A stretch of 64,000 nt of DNA from Vibrio penaeicida (GTDB taxonomy: Bacteria > Pseudomonadota > Gammaproteobacteria > Enterobacterales > Vibrionaceae): NCBI RefSeq assembly GCF_030689305.1, contig NZ_JAUYVM010000004.1, forward strand, positions 248,001 to 312,000, written 5' to 3'. Of this stretch, positions 25,327 to 33,887 are shown in pieces (within the stretch, counting starts at the first letter, position 1; every line of letters begins with the position of its first letter). The translations under genes were made by a program, and so were the position numbers. The notes under the pieces are model-generated. The model saw nothing but the letters and a program-made list of their open reading frames with translations, was not told the origin of the DNA and ran no database searches.

Positions 25327-28008
25327 ATGAATCGGTTAAATAAGCTTCTCAGTCCAACATCTGTTGCGGTTATCGGTGCTTCACAGTTACCTACACGGGC
25401 TGGCTACATCGTAATGAACAATTTGCTCCAAGGGGGATTTCAGGGAGCAATTATGCCAGTGTCCCCAAGATACAAATCTGTATGTGGCGTGTTGGCTTAC
25501 CCGACTGTCGAGTCTCTGCCAATCATTCCTGACTTAGCTATATTGTGTACTCATGCATCTCGAAACGTAGAACTCTTTGAACAAATAGCGCGAAAAGGTG
25601 TTGGTGCAGTAGTCATTCTTTCGTCTGATATGCACTGCCTCGACCAAAGTGGTGACTCTTATGAAAAAAAATGTATTGAGCTAGCCAGACGTTACAACGT
25701 AAGAATTCTGGGGCCTAATAGTCTGGGTTTAATTCTACCTTGGCACCGTTTCAATGCCTCTTTTTCTCCTGTTACAGCCCTTCCTGGGAAAATAGCTTTT
25801 ATTTCTCAATCCGCCGCTGTTTGCACCACCGTTCTGGACTGGGCAAATGACAAGCAGATTGGTTTTTCGGCATTTATCTCAATTGGTAATGGATCGGATG
25901 TTGATTTCGATGAACTTCTCGACACACTTTGTACAGACAGTAAAACCGAAGCGATATTGCTGTACATAGACAGTATTAAAGACGCCAGACGTTTTATGTC
26001 CGCAGCTCGAGCAGCAAGCCGAAATCGCCGAATACTCGTTTTAAAAGGCGGTCGCTCTATTGCAGGGCAAAAAGCTGCAACATTACATACAGGCAGTATT
26101 CCCAGCTTGGATGTTATATATGATGCAGCGATACAGCGTTCTGGAATGCTGAGAGTAAAAAATACCCACGAACTGTTCGCAGCAGTTGAAACGCTGACTC
26201 ATTCTGTTCCCCTTCGAGGCGAGCGCCTTGCTATTGTTACAAATGGCGGCGGCCCCGCGATTATGGCTATCGATACCCTAATGGATAAGGGTGGTAAGTT
26301 AGCTGAATTGAGTAATGACACAACCAACAAACTCTCTACCCTACTACCTACGAGTTGGTCCGGTTGTAACCCTATCGACATGATTGGTGATGCCAATAGC
26401 CAAAGATACGTTGACACAATTGGTACGTTAATGGATGGAGATGAATTCGACGCGTTGTTGATAATGCATAGTCCTTCCGCTGTTGCTCACTCGACCGAGA
26501 CAGCGCAAGCCATTATCGATTGTGTCAAAAAACACCCCAACGCCAGACGTTTTAACATCTTGACGAATTGGTGTGGTGAACAAAGCACAAAAGATGCGCG
26601 TCAGCTTTTTACACAAGCCGGAATACCAACGTATAGAACACCAGAAAGTGCGGTTACCGCATTCATGCATTTGGTGGAATACAGGCGTAATCAGAAACAA
26701 TTAATGGAAACGCCAGCTTCAGCGGGTCAAATTGAGCACAATGATGTTGATCTCGCGAGAGACTGGATAAATAACCAGTTATCTGAGGGGAACACACATT
26801 TGGATACCCACCAAATAGATTTCTTACTAAAACAATACAAATTCAATGCCTTACCTACTTGGCTCGCAAGCGACCCATCCGAAGCGGTACATATTGCAGA
26901 GAATATCGGCTATCCCGTTGCTGTTAAACTTCGTTCACCCGACATCGCTCACAAGTCTGATGTTCAGGGGGTTATGCTTAATTTAAGAAACAGCGTCGAG
27001 GTGGCTTCGGCTGCGCAGTCTATTCTGGATCGGGTTTCCCTTACTTACCCTAGTGCTCGTATACAGGGTTTGTTGGTTCAAGGCATGGCCAACCGTGCGG
27101 GCGCTCAAGAAATCAGAATCAAAGTCAAATCAGACCCTACCTTTGGTCCTGTCATATTGTTGGGCGAAGGTGGTTCTGAATGGAATGAAGCAATGGATGC
27201 CACAGCTGCAATTCCACCTTTGAATATGACACTTGCTCGCTATCTTATCGTTCGAGCAATAAAAAGAAATAAGCTCAGAGTTCAACAACTGCCAAACCCG
27301 ATGAGCGTCGATGGGCTTAGTGAATTCCTTGTACGTATTTCGCAAATGGTAATAGATTGCCCGCAAATCAAAGGGCTGGATATACATCCAGTACTCGCTA
27401 ACGGTGAAGATTTTACAATCTTGGATGCGGACCTGACTATCGAAGAATTCGAAGGCGATTCTCACCAGCGTTTGGCCATTCGCCCCTATCCAATCGAACA
27501 CGAAGAACATGTTGTGTTAAAAGACAACAGCGATGTGTTGTTACGCCCTATCCTGCCTGAAGATGAGCCTGACCACGCTGAGTTTATCTCAAATGTTTCG
27601 AAAGACGATCTCTACAAACGATTCTTCAGTGATGTCGGTGAATTTAATCACGAGGCATTAGCTAACTTCACGCAGATAGATTTTGATAGAGAAATGGCAT
27701 TTGTTGCTCAACAATACCATGAAGGCAAGAAACGAATCATTGGCGTAGCAAGAGTACTCTCTGACCCAGAAAACTTTGATGCTGAATTTGCTATTTTAGT
27801 GCGATCCGATCTCAAAGGGTGCGGGCTCGGACGAGTATTAATGGATAAGTTGATAAGATATTGCAAAGAGCGAGGAACCAAACAGATGTCCGGTATGACC
27901 ATGCCGACGAATCGTGGCATGATCATGCTAGCTCAGAAAATGGGTTTTGAATTGGACATTCAGTTTGAAGATGGCATTGCCGATATGAGGCTCCCTTTAA
28001 ATGAGTAG
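25327..28008 (+). CDS. patZ: Protein lysine acetyltransferase PatZ/Pka type (acyl-CoA synthetase-GNAT fusion)
   Basis: An 893-residue fusion. The N-terminal part is an NDP-forming acyl-CoA synthetase-like region: a CoA-binding Rossmann domain (start SPTSVAVIGAS), ligase-CoA domains (FISQSAAVCTTVLDW; GGRSIAGQKAATLHTGS) and an ATP-grasp domain (about 480-700; VAVKLRSPDIAHKSDVQGV, LLGEGGSEWNE). The C-terminal GNAT domain (about 735-893; LVRSDLKGCGLGRVLMDKLI) transfers acetyl to protein lysines, for example on acetyl-CoA synthetase. ATG 25327 follows GGAG; TTG 25324 is alternative. Its last 49 bases overlap the convergent LysR gene. Confidence 0.93.
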   Translation: MNRLNKLLSPTSVAVIGASQLPTRAGYIVMNNLLQGGFQGAIMPVSPRYKSVCGVLAYPTVESLPIIPDLAILCTHASRNVELFEQIARKGVGAVVILSSDMHCLDQSGDSYEKKCIELARRYNVRILGPNSLGLILPWHRFNASFSPVTALPGKIAFISQSAAVCTTVLDWANDKQIGFSAFISIGNGSDVDFDELLDTLCTDSKTEAILLYIDSIKDARRFMSAARAASRNRRILVLKGGRSIAGQKAATLHTGSIPSLDVIYDAAIQRSGMLRVKNTHELFAAVETLTHSVPLRGERLAIVTNGGGPAIMAIDTLMDKGGKLAELSNDTTNKLSTLLPTSWSGCNPIDMIGDANSQRYVDTIGTLMDGDEFDALLIMHSPSAVAHSTETAQAIIDCVKKHPNARRFNILTNWCGEQSTKDARQLFTQAGIPTYRTPESAVTAFMHLVEYRRNQKQLMETPASAGQIEHNDVDLARDWINNQLSEGNTHLDTHQIDFLLKQYKFNALPTWLASDPSEAVHIAENIGYPVAVKLRSPDIAHKSDVQGVMLNLRNSVEVASAAQSILDRVSLTYPSARIQGLLVQGMANRAGAQEIRIKVKSDPTFGPVILLGEGGSEWNEAMDATAAIPPLNMTLARYLIVRAIKRNKLRVQQLPNPMSVDGLSEFLVRISQMVIDCPQIKGLDIHPVLANGEDFTILDADLTIEEFEGDSHQRLAIRPYPIEHEEHVVLKDNSDVLLRPILPEDEPDHAEFISNVSKDDLYKRFFSDVGEFNHEALANFTQIDFDREMAFVAQQYHEGKKRIIGVARVLSDPENFDAEFAILVRSDLKGCGLGRVLMDKLIRYCKERGTKQMSGMTMPTNRGMIMLAQKMGFELDIQFEDGIADMRLPLNE

Positions 28009-28892
28009 TCCACTTTCCAGTTTTTCTTAATATATTGAATACACCAAGATTTACTTTTACCCATTTTATTTCTTCGCCAAGCAAGCACAATTTCAACAGG
28101 GGCGTCTTCCGTCCCTTCTATTTTTCTTAGAAGCTTCTTCTCAATCATCTCTTTCGCTATGTGGGTTGGAATGGTTCCAATACCTAGCCCAGCAGTCAAC
28201 GCTTCAACTTTTGCGTGGAAGCTTGTTACCGTTAATCTAGGTTGTTCATCCAAAATATTTCGGCTCAGCGCCGGTGCTTCTCTTGCAGTATCTGCGATTA
28301 CTATTGCGCGATAATGGCTGCGCGAATCGTTATCAAACTCGCCTTTTCTCTGATGTATATAGTGATCGTAAGCCGCTACCCAAGTCATCGACATCTCGCC
28401 GATTGGCTCTGCTTTTACGTCCTGTGGGTATGTATCTGGTTTCGGGCAGATAAGAAGATCCGCGCGATCGTAAGCAAGCGACTCCCAACACCCAGCTAAG
28501 ATTTCTTCTTGCAGCTTAACGCGTGTTTTACTCACCGCTCCCAAATGCTCAACTAACGGGAAAAATGTATTTACAGGAACAATACCATCATGAGCGATTG
28601 TTAAATCCAACTCCCAACCGTGAGCCAGTACGTTTGCATCCGATACCATATCTTCTGCTGCACTTAATAACATTCTTCCACGTTCAAGTAATAGCTTTCC
28701 GGCGTGTGTGAACGTTGCTTTGTGTCCAGACCGATCAAAAATAACGAGATCAAGATCTTGTTCTAATTTTTGAATCTGATAACTAAGGGATGAAGGTGCT
28801 CGGTTAAGCTCATTTGCTGCAGCGGCGAAGCTGCCTCTGCGGTCAATGGCATCAAGAATATGTAAGGCTTCTAGGGTAATTGGGCTGTTCAA
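27960..28892 (-). CDS. hupR: LysR-family regulator, HupR/YhaJ-like
   Basis: A 310-residue LysR regulator. The winged HTH spans about residues 5-65 (LEALHILDAIDRRGSFAAAA, FDRSGHKATFTHAG), then a substrate-binding domain (ELDLTIAHDGIVPVNTFF). It is strikingly similar to E. coli YhaJ. By position, divergent from a haem receptor, it corresponds to HupR, which activates hupA with haem in V. vulnificus. The last 16 or so residues (after KKNWK) have no counterpart in YhaJ as I recall it and are encoded opposite the 3' end of patZ, giving a 49-bp convergent overlap. Confidence 0.85.
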   Translation of the reverse strand: MNSPITLEALHILDAIDRRGSFAAAANELNRAPSSLSYQIQKLEQDLDLVIFDRSGHKATFTHAGKLLLERGRMLLSAAEDMVSDANVLAHGWELDLTIAHDGIVPVNTFFPLVEHLGAVSKTRVKLQEEILAGCWESLAYDRADLLICPKPDTYPQDVKAEPIGEMSMTWVAAYDHYIHQRKGEFDNDSRSHYRAIVIADTAREAPALSRNILDEQPRLTVTSFHAKVEALTAGLGIGTIPTHIAKEMIEKKLLRKIEGTEDAPVEIVLAWRRNKMGKSKSWCIQYIKKNWKVDYSFKGSLISAMPSSN

Positions 28893-29094
28893 GAATAGCT
28901 CTCTGTTCGATGGTAATCCTATTTACAATACGACACCTTACTTTTCATTGTATTAGTGCATTAGATAAGCGTGATTAAGATCACGAATACTGAAAATTTA
29001 CGCTTTCTTACACTTCAAATACCGAACTTTATACTGAAATTAAAACAAAGAGTTAGCGTATTTGCATATTTCCTCTATCAGTTGTTTTTGTCGT

Positions 29095-29130
29095 GTAATG
29101 ATAATTGTAATGATAGTCATTATCATTTTG
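29095..29130. promoter_or_regulatory. Fur-binding region upstream of haem receptor
   Basis: Overlapping Fur-box-like sequences include ATGATAGTCATTATCAT (29110-29126), close to a perfect palindrome, and an upstream AATGATAATTGTAATGATA. They lie about 55-85 bases before the receptor start, where they would cover the promoter. Iron-Fur repression is expected. Confidence 0.75.
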
Positions 29131-29179
29131 ATCAATTACAATCCTCGCACCATTTAAAGCGATTCATGGAAAAACAAAA

Positions 29180-31327
29180 ATGTCGCAACCTAACTTTAAG
29201 AAGCCTTTGCTCACGGCTTCAATCTTAATTGCCCTTTCTACGCCTACTTTGGCAAACGAGCAAGTAAATGAAACTGTTGTAGTAACTGCTACAAAAACAA
29301 ACCAGGCCCTTGAAGATGTGGCAGCGTCTGTAGCAGTGATCACCGATGCTGAAATTGAATCAAATATGTCTAACAATATCGCTGATGTATTTGACTACAC
29401 ACCAGGCGTTACAATTGAAAACGCTGGTCGCCAAGGTATCCAAGGTATCAATATCCGCGGTCTTTCGGGCAACCGTGTACAGATTGTCGTTGATGGTGTA
29501 GTTCAGCCTGACCAATACGATCCAGGAGGTCCTTCAGGTTTCGTTCGTTCAGGACGTCTGAACTTTGACCCTGAAATGATTAAATCCGTTGAAGTTGTTA
29601 AAGGTTCTGCATCTAGCCTTTATGGTAGTGATGCGATTGGAGGTATCGCAGCCTTTAAGACTAAATCCGCGTCTGATTTCTTAGCGCCTTCTGGCGATGA
29701 CTTTGGTGGTTATGTAAAACTAGGTTACTACTCTGCGGATAAGACTTTAAGTGAGTCTGTTGCGTTAGCAAATCGTTCTGGGCAGCTTGAGACTCTAGTG
29801 GCTTACACGCGTAAAGATGGCAAACAAGTAGACAACTTTGGTAAGCCAGATGAGCAAGACTATGCCACAGATAACCTGCTAGTAAAGCTTGGCTATGAAG
29901 TGAACGATGCTCATGCAGTAGAATTGCGTGGAACCTATGTTAAAGGCGATACCAAGACTCAATTACAAAGCACGCGTTACAAATATTTTAACTCTCAAGA
30001 CGTTTCTGACTCCAAAAGTATCGGAGTAAAGCACACTTGGAATGCTAATATCGGCGCTTTGGACAATCTTGCATGGCAAGTAGACTGGTTAAGTCAGACA
30101 GAAAATGCAGATACTCACCGTGAATATTTGTCTGATGGAAATGTGCAACACAAAGACTACATTTATCGTGAGAGAGGCTTCCAAGGCTATATTCAGGCAG
30201 ATAAGTTTATCTCTGGCGATAGCATTGACCATTTCTTAGTTTATGGTCTGTCTTTCAAGAACAAAGATATACACAATGTAAACGAAGAAAAAAATAGCAG
30301 TCGTCCAGATAAAGTCATTTATTACATGCCAAATGCTTCTGAAACTCGATTCGGTGCATTTGTTCAAAATGACATGGCTATGTGGGATGGAAAGCTTCGC
30401 CTAACCCCTGGTGTTCGTTTTGATTCTTTCAAAACCAATCCACAAGGGAATGTACCGTCTAACTCAGCGGGCTACACACCAGATAGCTATGACAAATACA
30501 GTAATTCCGCTGTCACAGGTCGAATTGGCGCAGTATACGAAGTAGTAGACAATCACAAACTGTTTGCTCAGGTGAGTCAGGGTTTCCGTGCTCCTAACTT
30601 CCAAGAACTTTTCTACTCGTTCTCTAACCTGACACACGGTTACATGAACAAACCAAACCCAGACCTTAAGGCAGAAGATAGTATCTCGTATGAGCTTGGT
30701 TTCCGTTCGAGCTTTGAACATTCTGACTTGGAGTTCAGCGTTTTCTACAATGATTACGACAACTTTATTGAGCATAAAGAAGTTCAGAAAGCCAATCGTA
30801 CAACAAGAACACCAAGAATCTTGCAATACGTTAATGTTACTAAAGCGACAATCAAAGGTGCAGAAATCGCAAGCAAGCAAGATTTATCTGGTCTTGTTGG
30901 ATTACCAGAAGGTTTCTCATCGGGTATTGCAGCAGCTTACACAGAGGGTAAATCTGGTGAAGGTGACCCGCTAAACTCGGTAAGCCCATGGCAGGCAGTT
31001 ACAAAGCTTAGCTATGATGCGCCTACGTCCGACTGGGGCACATCACTAAAAGTTGTTTATACAGCTAAGAAGAAATCTAAGGACATTACACCAGGTACCG
31101 ACCGTAGTGGTAACCCAGTGGGCGTATTTGAAATGCCTTCAGCAACGATTGTAGACGTAACTGCGTACTACAAGCCAATTGAAGACTTGACTTTACGAGC
31201 TGGTATTTTCAACGTAGGAAATAAAGAGTACTACCGTTGGAATGACGTTCGCTCCCTTACCGAAGCGGACTTAGATTTCACTCAACCAGAACGTAACTTT
31301 GCGATTACAGCGAAATACGAATTCTAG
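29180..31327 (+). CDS. hutA: TonB-dependent haem receptor (HutA/HupA type)
   Basis: A 715-residue outer-membrane haem receptor. After a signal peptide (about 1-25, ending TLANEQ) comes a TonB box-like ETVVVTATK, the plug (INIRGLSGNRVQIVVDG), and the barrel ending AKYEF. The haem-receptor signature FRAP (about residue 469) and NPDL (about 492) flank a conserved His (about 486, THGYMNKPNPDL), the expected haem ligand region. HutA and HupA are the V. cholerae and V. vulnificus names. Strong Fur-box sequences and a divergent HupR-like gene indicate iron and haem control. A terminator follows. Confidence 0.93.
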   Translation: MSQPNFKKPLLTASILIALSTPTLANEQVNETVVVTATKTNQALEDVAASVAVITDAEIESNMSNNIADVFDYTPGVTIENAGRQGIQGINIRGLSGNRVQIVVDGVVQPDQYDPGGPSGFVRSGRLNFDPEMIKSVEVVKGSASSLYGSDAIGGIAAFKTKSASDFLAPSGDDFGGYVKLGYYSADKTLSESVALANRSGQLETLVAYTRKDGKQVDNFGKPDEQDYATDNLLVKLGYEVNDAHAVELRGTYVKGDTKTQLQSTRYKYFNSQDVSDSKSIGVKHTWNANIGALDNLAWQVDWLSQTENADTHREYLSDGNVQHKDYIYRERGFQGYIQADKFISGDSIDHFLVYGLSFKNKDIHNVNEEKNSSRPDKVIYYMPNASETRFGAFVQNDMAMWDGKLRLTPGVRFDSFKTNPQGNVPSNSAGYTPDSYDKYSNSAVTGRIGAVYEVVDNHKLFAQVSQGFRAPNFQELFYSFSNLTHGYMNKPNPDLKAEDSISYELGFRSSFEHSDLEFSVFYNDYDNFIEHKEVQKANRTTRTPRILQYVNVTKATIKGAEIASKQDLSGLVGLPEGFSSGIAAAYTEGKSGEGDPLNSVSPWQAVTKLSYDAPTSDWGTSLKVVYTAKKKSKDITPGTDRSGNPVGVFEMPSATIVDVTAYYKPIEDLTLRAGIFNVGNKEYYRWNDVRSLTEADLDFTQPERNFAITAKYEF

Positions 31328-31350
31328 ATTAAGAATATGATGCAAAAGCA

Positions 31351-31376
31351 AAGACCGAGAAATCGGTCTTTTTTGC
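31351..31376 (+). terminator. Terminator of haem receptor gene
   Basis: AAGACCGA and TCGGTCTT form an 8-bp stem with a GAAA loop, followed by TTTTTT. Confidence 0.85.
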
Positions 31377-31415
31377 GTTTATGAGACCGGATTGACAAGT
31401 GACTAGTCAGAAAAC

Positions 31416-31443
31416 AAAAAATCCAGCAAAGGCTGGATTTTTA
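31416..31443. terminator. Bidirectional terminator, probably for the 25-codon ORF
   Basis: AAATCCAGC and GCTGGATTT pair around AAAG, with A/T runs on both sides. On the minus strand it lies about 58 bases downstream of the small ORF stop and ends in a T-run. Confidence 0.75.
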
Positions 31444-31496
31444 CAAGTTCGAAAATTTCTAAAAAGTAATCAAAAAGTGATTGAAATATTTCGAGA

Positions 31497-31574
31497 TTAT
31501 TTGTTTTCTGTCATCTCTTTCTTGACCATTACAGCAGCTGCAACGATGAAAGTGATGATAAGCGCTAGCTCCAT
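31497..31574 (-). CDS. Putative 25-residue single-pass membrane protein
   Basis: A minus-strand frame ATG 31574 to TAA 31497. CAGGGGA sits 6 bases before the ATG, a good ribosome-binding site. The product starts MELALIITFIVAAAV, a clean membrane helix, and ends in a short charged tail (KKEMTENK). A T-run terminator lies downstream on the same strand and galE terminates upstream of it, so it has the layout of a free-standing small-protein gene. I do not recognise the family. It is too short for routine gene finders. Confidence 0.6.
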   Translation of the reverse strand: MELALIITFIVAAAVMVKKEMTENK

Positions 31575-31731
31575 CGGTGTCCCCTGAAAATTGAATTACA
31601 GAATTGTTGCTCACCGCGTTAAGAAAATGTTTTTTAACGCTCAAAATTAAGCAACGCGGGTATTCTAACAGGTTATGGATTGAGCGAAAGCCCTTAACGA
31701 GATTTTTACGAAAAATATCGATTCAGATCAA

Positions 31732-31757
31732 AAAAGGAGCGAAATCGCTCCTTTTGT
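31732..31757 (-). terminator. Terminator of galE
   Basis: On the minus strand AAAAGGAGCG and CGCTCCTTTT pair around a 4-base loop, followed by TTTTTGA. It lies 9 bases past the galE stop. Confidence 0.8.
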
Positions 31758-31765
31758 TAAATTTG

Positions 31766-32779
31766 TTAGTCTGAATACCCTTCTGGATTTTGTGACTGCC
31801 AACGCCACGTATCTTCAGTCATTAAATCTAAAGAACGTTCGGCTTTCCAGCCAAGTTCGTCAATAGCTTTCTTCGGATCAGCCCAACATTCTGCTATATC
31901 ACCCGGTCTACGGTCGACCAGTTTATAGGGGATATCTTTGCCGCTGGCTTTTTCAAAAGCTTTCACCATATCTATTACACTGTACCCGTTACCAGTACCT
32001 AAGTTATAGATATGTAGCCCGTTTTTATTACCAACGGTATTCAATGCGGCAAGGTGCCCGTCGGCCAAATCCATTACATGAATGTAGTCACGTACGCCAG
32101 TTCCGTCTTTTGTTGGGTAATCACTGCCAAAAACCGATAAAAACTCTCGGCGACCTACCGCGACTTGAGAAACAAAAGGCATCAAATTGTTAGGAATGCC
32201 TTGTGGATCTTCACCGAGGTCGCCAGTCGGATGTGAACCAACGGGATTGAAGTATCGTAACAGTGTAATGCTCCAATCTGGGTTTGCTTTTTGAAAATCG
32301 GTTAGGCACTCCTCTACCATGAGTTTACTCCGACCATATGGGTTGGTCGCACTGGTTGGGAAATCCTCTGTAATCGGAACAGATGCTGGGTCGCCATAGA
32401 CAGTAGCAGAAGAACTGAATACCAATGTTTTCACGTTCGCTTCGCGCATAGCTTCAACAAGAACTAGCGTTCCATGAACGTTGTTATCGTAGTATTCCAA
32501 AGGCTTTTCAACAGATTCACCAACTGCTTTAAGCCCCGCAAAATGAATACATGCTTCAAGATCATGTGTTTTCATGGCTTCGACTAATAATGCTTTGTTT
32601 CGGATATCACCTTCTACAAATACCGGTCTAGTCCCAGAAACTTTTTCAATCCTATCTAATACACTGGATTTACTGTTGTACAAGTTGTCTAGAATAACTG
32701 GTGTCATTCCAGCTTCTATCATTTGAATGCAAGTGTGGCTGCCGATATAGCCCATGCCACCAGTAACAAGTACTTTCAT
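31766..32779 (-). CDS. galE: UDP-glucose 4-epimerase
   Basis: A 337-residue short-chain dehydrogenase-type epimerase that interconverts UDP-glucose and UDP-galactose. NAD-binding start MKVLVTGGMGYIGSHT, catalytic Ser/Tyr in SSSATVYGDP and NPYGRSKLMVEE, and substrate-binding LRYFNPVGSHPTGDLGEDP. Length equals E. coli GalE. Two ATGs are adjacent (32782 and 32779); AGGAATA fits the second. No other gal genes are next to it, so it may serve surface polysaccharide as well as galactose use. Confidence 0.97.
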   Translation of the reverse strand: MKVLVTGGMGYIGSHTCIQMIEAGMTPVILDNLYNSKSSVLDRIEKVSGTRPVFVEGDIRNKALLVEAMKTHDLEACIHFAGLKAVGESVEKPLEYYDNNVHGTLVLVEAMREANVKTLVFSSSATVYGDPASVPITEDFPTSATNPYGRSKLMVEECLTDFQKANPDWSITLLRYFNPVGSHPTGDLGEDPQGIPNNLMPFVSQVAVGRREFLSVFGSDYPTKDGTGVRDYIHVMDLADGHLAALNTVGNKNGLHIYNLGTGNGYSVIDMVKAFEKASGKDIPYKLVDRRPGDIAECWADPKKAIDELGWKAERSLDLMTEDTWRWQSQNPEGYSD

Positions 32780-32920
32780 CATTATTCCTAAATGGTGAGA
32801 TTGACGTAATTCTACTTTCGATAGACTCGGATTAGTAGTCTCAAAAATCAAAGTAACTGGATTTTATAGAAAAATCTTCCGAGATTTTTTAATTTTGTTC
32901 GCTAAAGTGATACTGATGCT

Positions 32921-32995
32921 TATACCCAAGTGATCTCAAGATGCCGGATTCAGAGCCTTACATACTGTTTCAATTCAAGGAAAAGAACGTAGTGG
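32921..32995. repeat. Truncated copy of the inverted-repeat element
   Basis: About 75 bases align with the left end of the 24940-25205 element: TATACCCAAGTGATCTCAAG for the terminal repeat, then GGATTCAGAGC and TCAAGGAAAAGAACG, and AGTGGA. The similarity stops at 32995, inside arm 1, and there is no right end nearby. The rest of 32780-33078 holds no gene. Confidence 0.8.
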
Positions 32996-33078
32996 AAAAA
33001 TCCCAACAGCCCCTAATTACTTCTCAACTCACTTAAACCCCATTATCCTTACATTTAAAAATAGGAGATATACACGAC

Positions 33079-33822
33079 ATGACCAAGGAAAGGTTAAAAC
33101 TGAATTGCGACATGGGCGAAAGTTTCGGATCATGGAGTAAAGGGCTTGATGAAGACGTCATGCCATGGGTCGATATGGCTAACATCGCTTGTGGTTTTCA
33201 CGCTTCAGACCCAGATGTTATGTCCAAAACACTTAAACTCGCAAAGAGCCATTCGGTTAAAGTCGGTGCTCATCCGGGTTATCACGACCTCATCGGGTTC
33301 GGGCGACGGACTATTCCAATGACGCAAGATCAAATAGTACACTCTATCGTGTACCAAGTGGGTGCGTTAAAATCGCTAGCATCGCTCAATGACGTGCATC
33401 TTGACTACATTAAACCGCATGGCGCTTTGTATAACGATATGATGCAAAATGAAAGTGTGTTCATTGGTGTTTTAGCGGCCGCTGAAAATTTTTCCCTGCC
33501 AGTGATGATTTTAGCGTCTAGCGACAACACTCGTTATCTAGATTTAGCGGATCAATTTAATGTACCGCTGCTATTTGAAGCTTTTGCAGATAGGGCATAT
33601 CAGGATAGCGGACTTTTAGTACCGAGAAGCCAACCAAATGCCGTTCATCATAAAGAAGAAGATATTTTCTACCAGGTTATACAACTCGCAAAGTACGGAA
33701 GCATCACTAGCGAAAATGGTAATGCTATTCAAATTGAAGCAGATACGGTTTGCGTACACGGTGACAACCCAGAATCTATTGCCATGGTTCAGCGTATCGC
33801 GCAGGGTTTACAATCATTATAG
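33079..33822 (+). CDS. pxpA: 5-oxoprolinase subunit A (LamB/YcsF family)
   Basis: A 247-residue LamB/YcsF protein: LNCDMGESFGSW near the start, ANIACGFHASDP, VGAHPGYHDLIGFGRR, YIKPHGALYN and VCVHGDNPES near the end. PxpA works with PxpB and PxpC to cleave 5-oxoproline to glutamate using ATP. Here pxpB and pxpC are not adjacent; the neighbours are galE and an RND efflux operon. TAGGAGAT precedes ATG 33079. The partners may be elsewhere in the genome, or the protein acts alone on another lactam. Confidence 0.93.
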   Translation: MTKERLKLNCDMGESFGSWSKGLDEDVMPWVDMANIACGFHASDPDVMSKTLKLAKSHSVKVGAHPGYHDLIGFGRRTIPMTQDQIVHSIVYQVGALKSLASLNDVHLDYIKPHGALYNDMMQNESVFIGVLAAAENFSLPVMILASSDNTRYLDLADQFNVPLLFEAFADRAYQDSGLLVPRSQPNAVHHKEEDIFYQVIQLAKYGSITSENGNAIQIEADTVCVHGDNPESIAMVQRIAQGLQSL

Positions 33823-33838
33823 AGTTGAACTGGAAAAA

Positions 33839-33869
33839 GCGAGGCTCGCCGGAAGCCTACGAACCTCGC
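33839..33869. terminator. GC-rich hairpin between pxpA and RND adaptor gene
   Basis: GCGAGG (33839-33844) and CCTCGC (33864-33869) pair, with an alternative inner AGGCT/AGCCT stem. It lies between two convergent genes and has no strong T-run. Confidence 0.4.
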
Positions 33870-33887
33870 GTGATGGAGATAGTAGCG

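Noticed and set aside
29166..29228. Upstream overlapping ATG (29166) before hutA
   Set aside because: It is in another frame, short, and the ribosome-binding site better serves ATG 29180.
30464..30880. Antisense 138-codon frame in the haem receptor
   Set aside because: Cysteine-rich composition from reverse-reading beta-barrel codons, no start signal and no family likeness.
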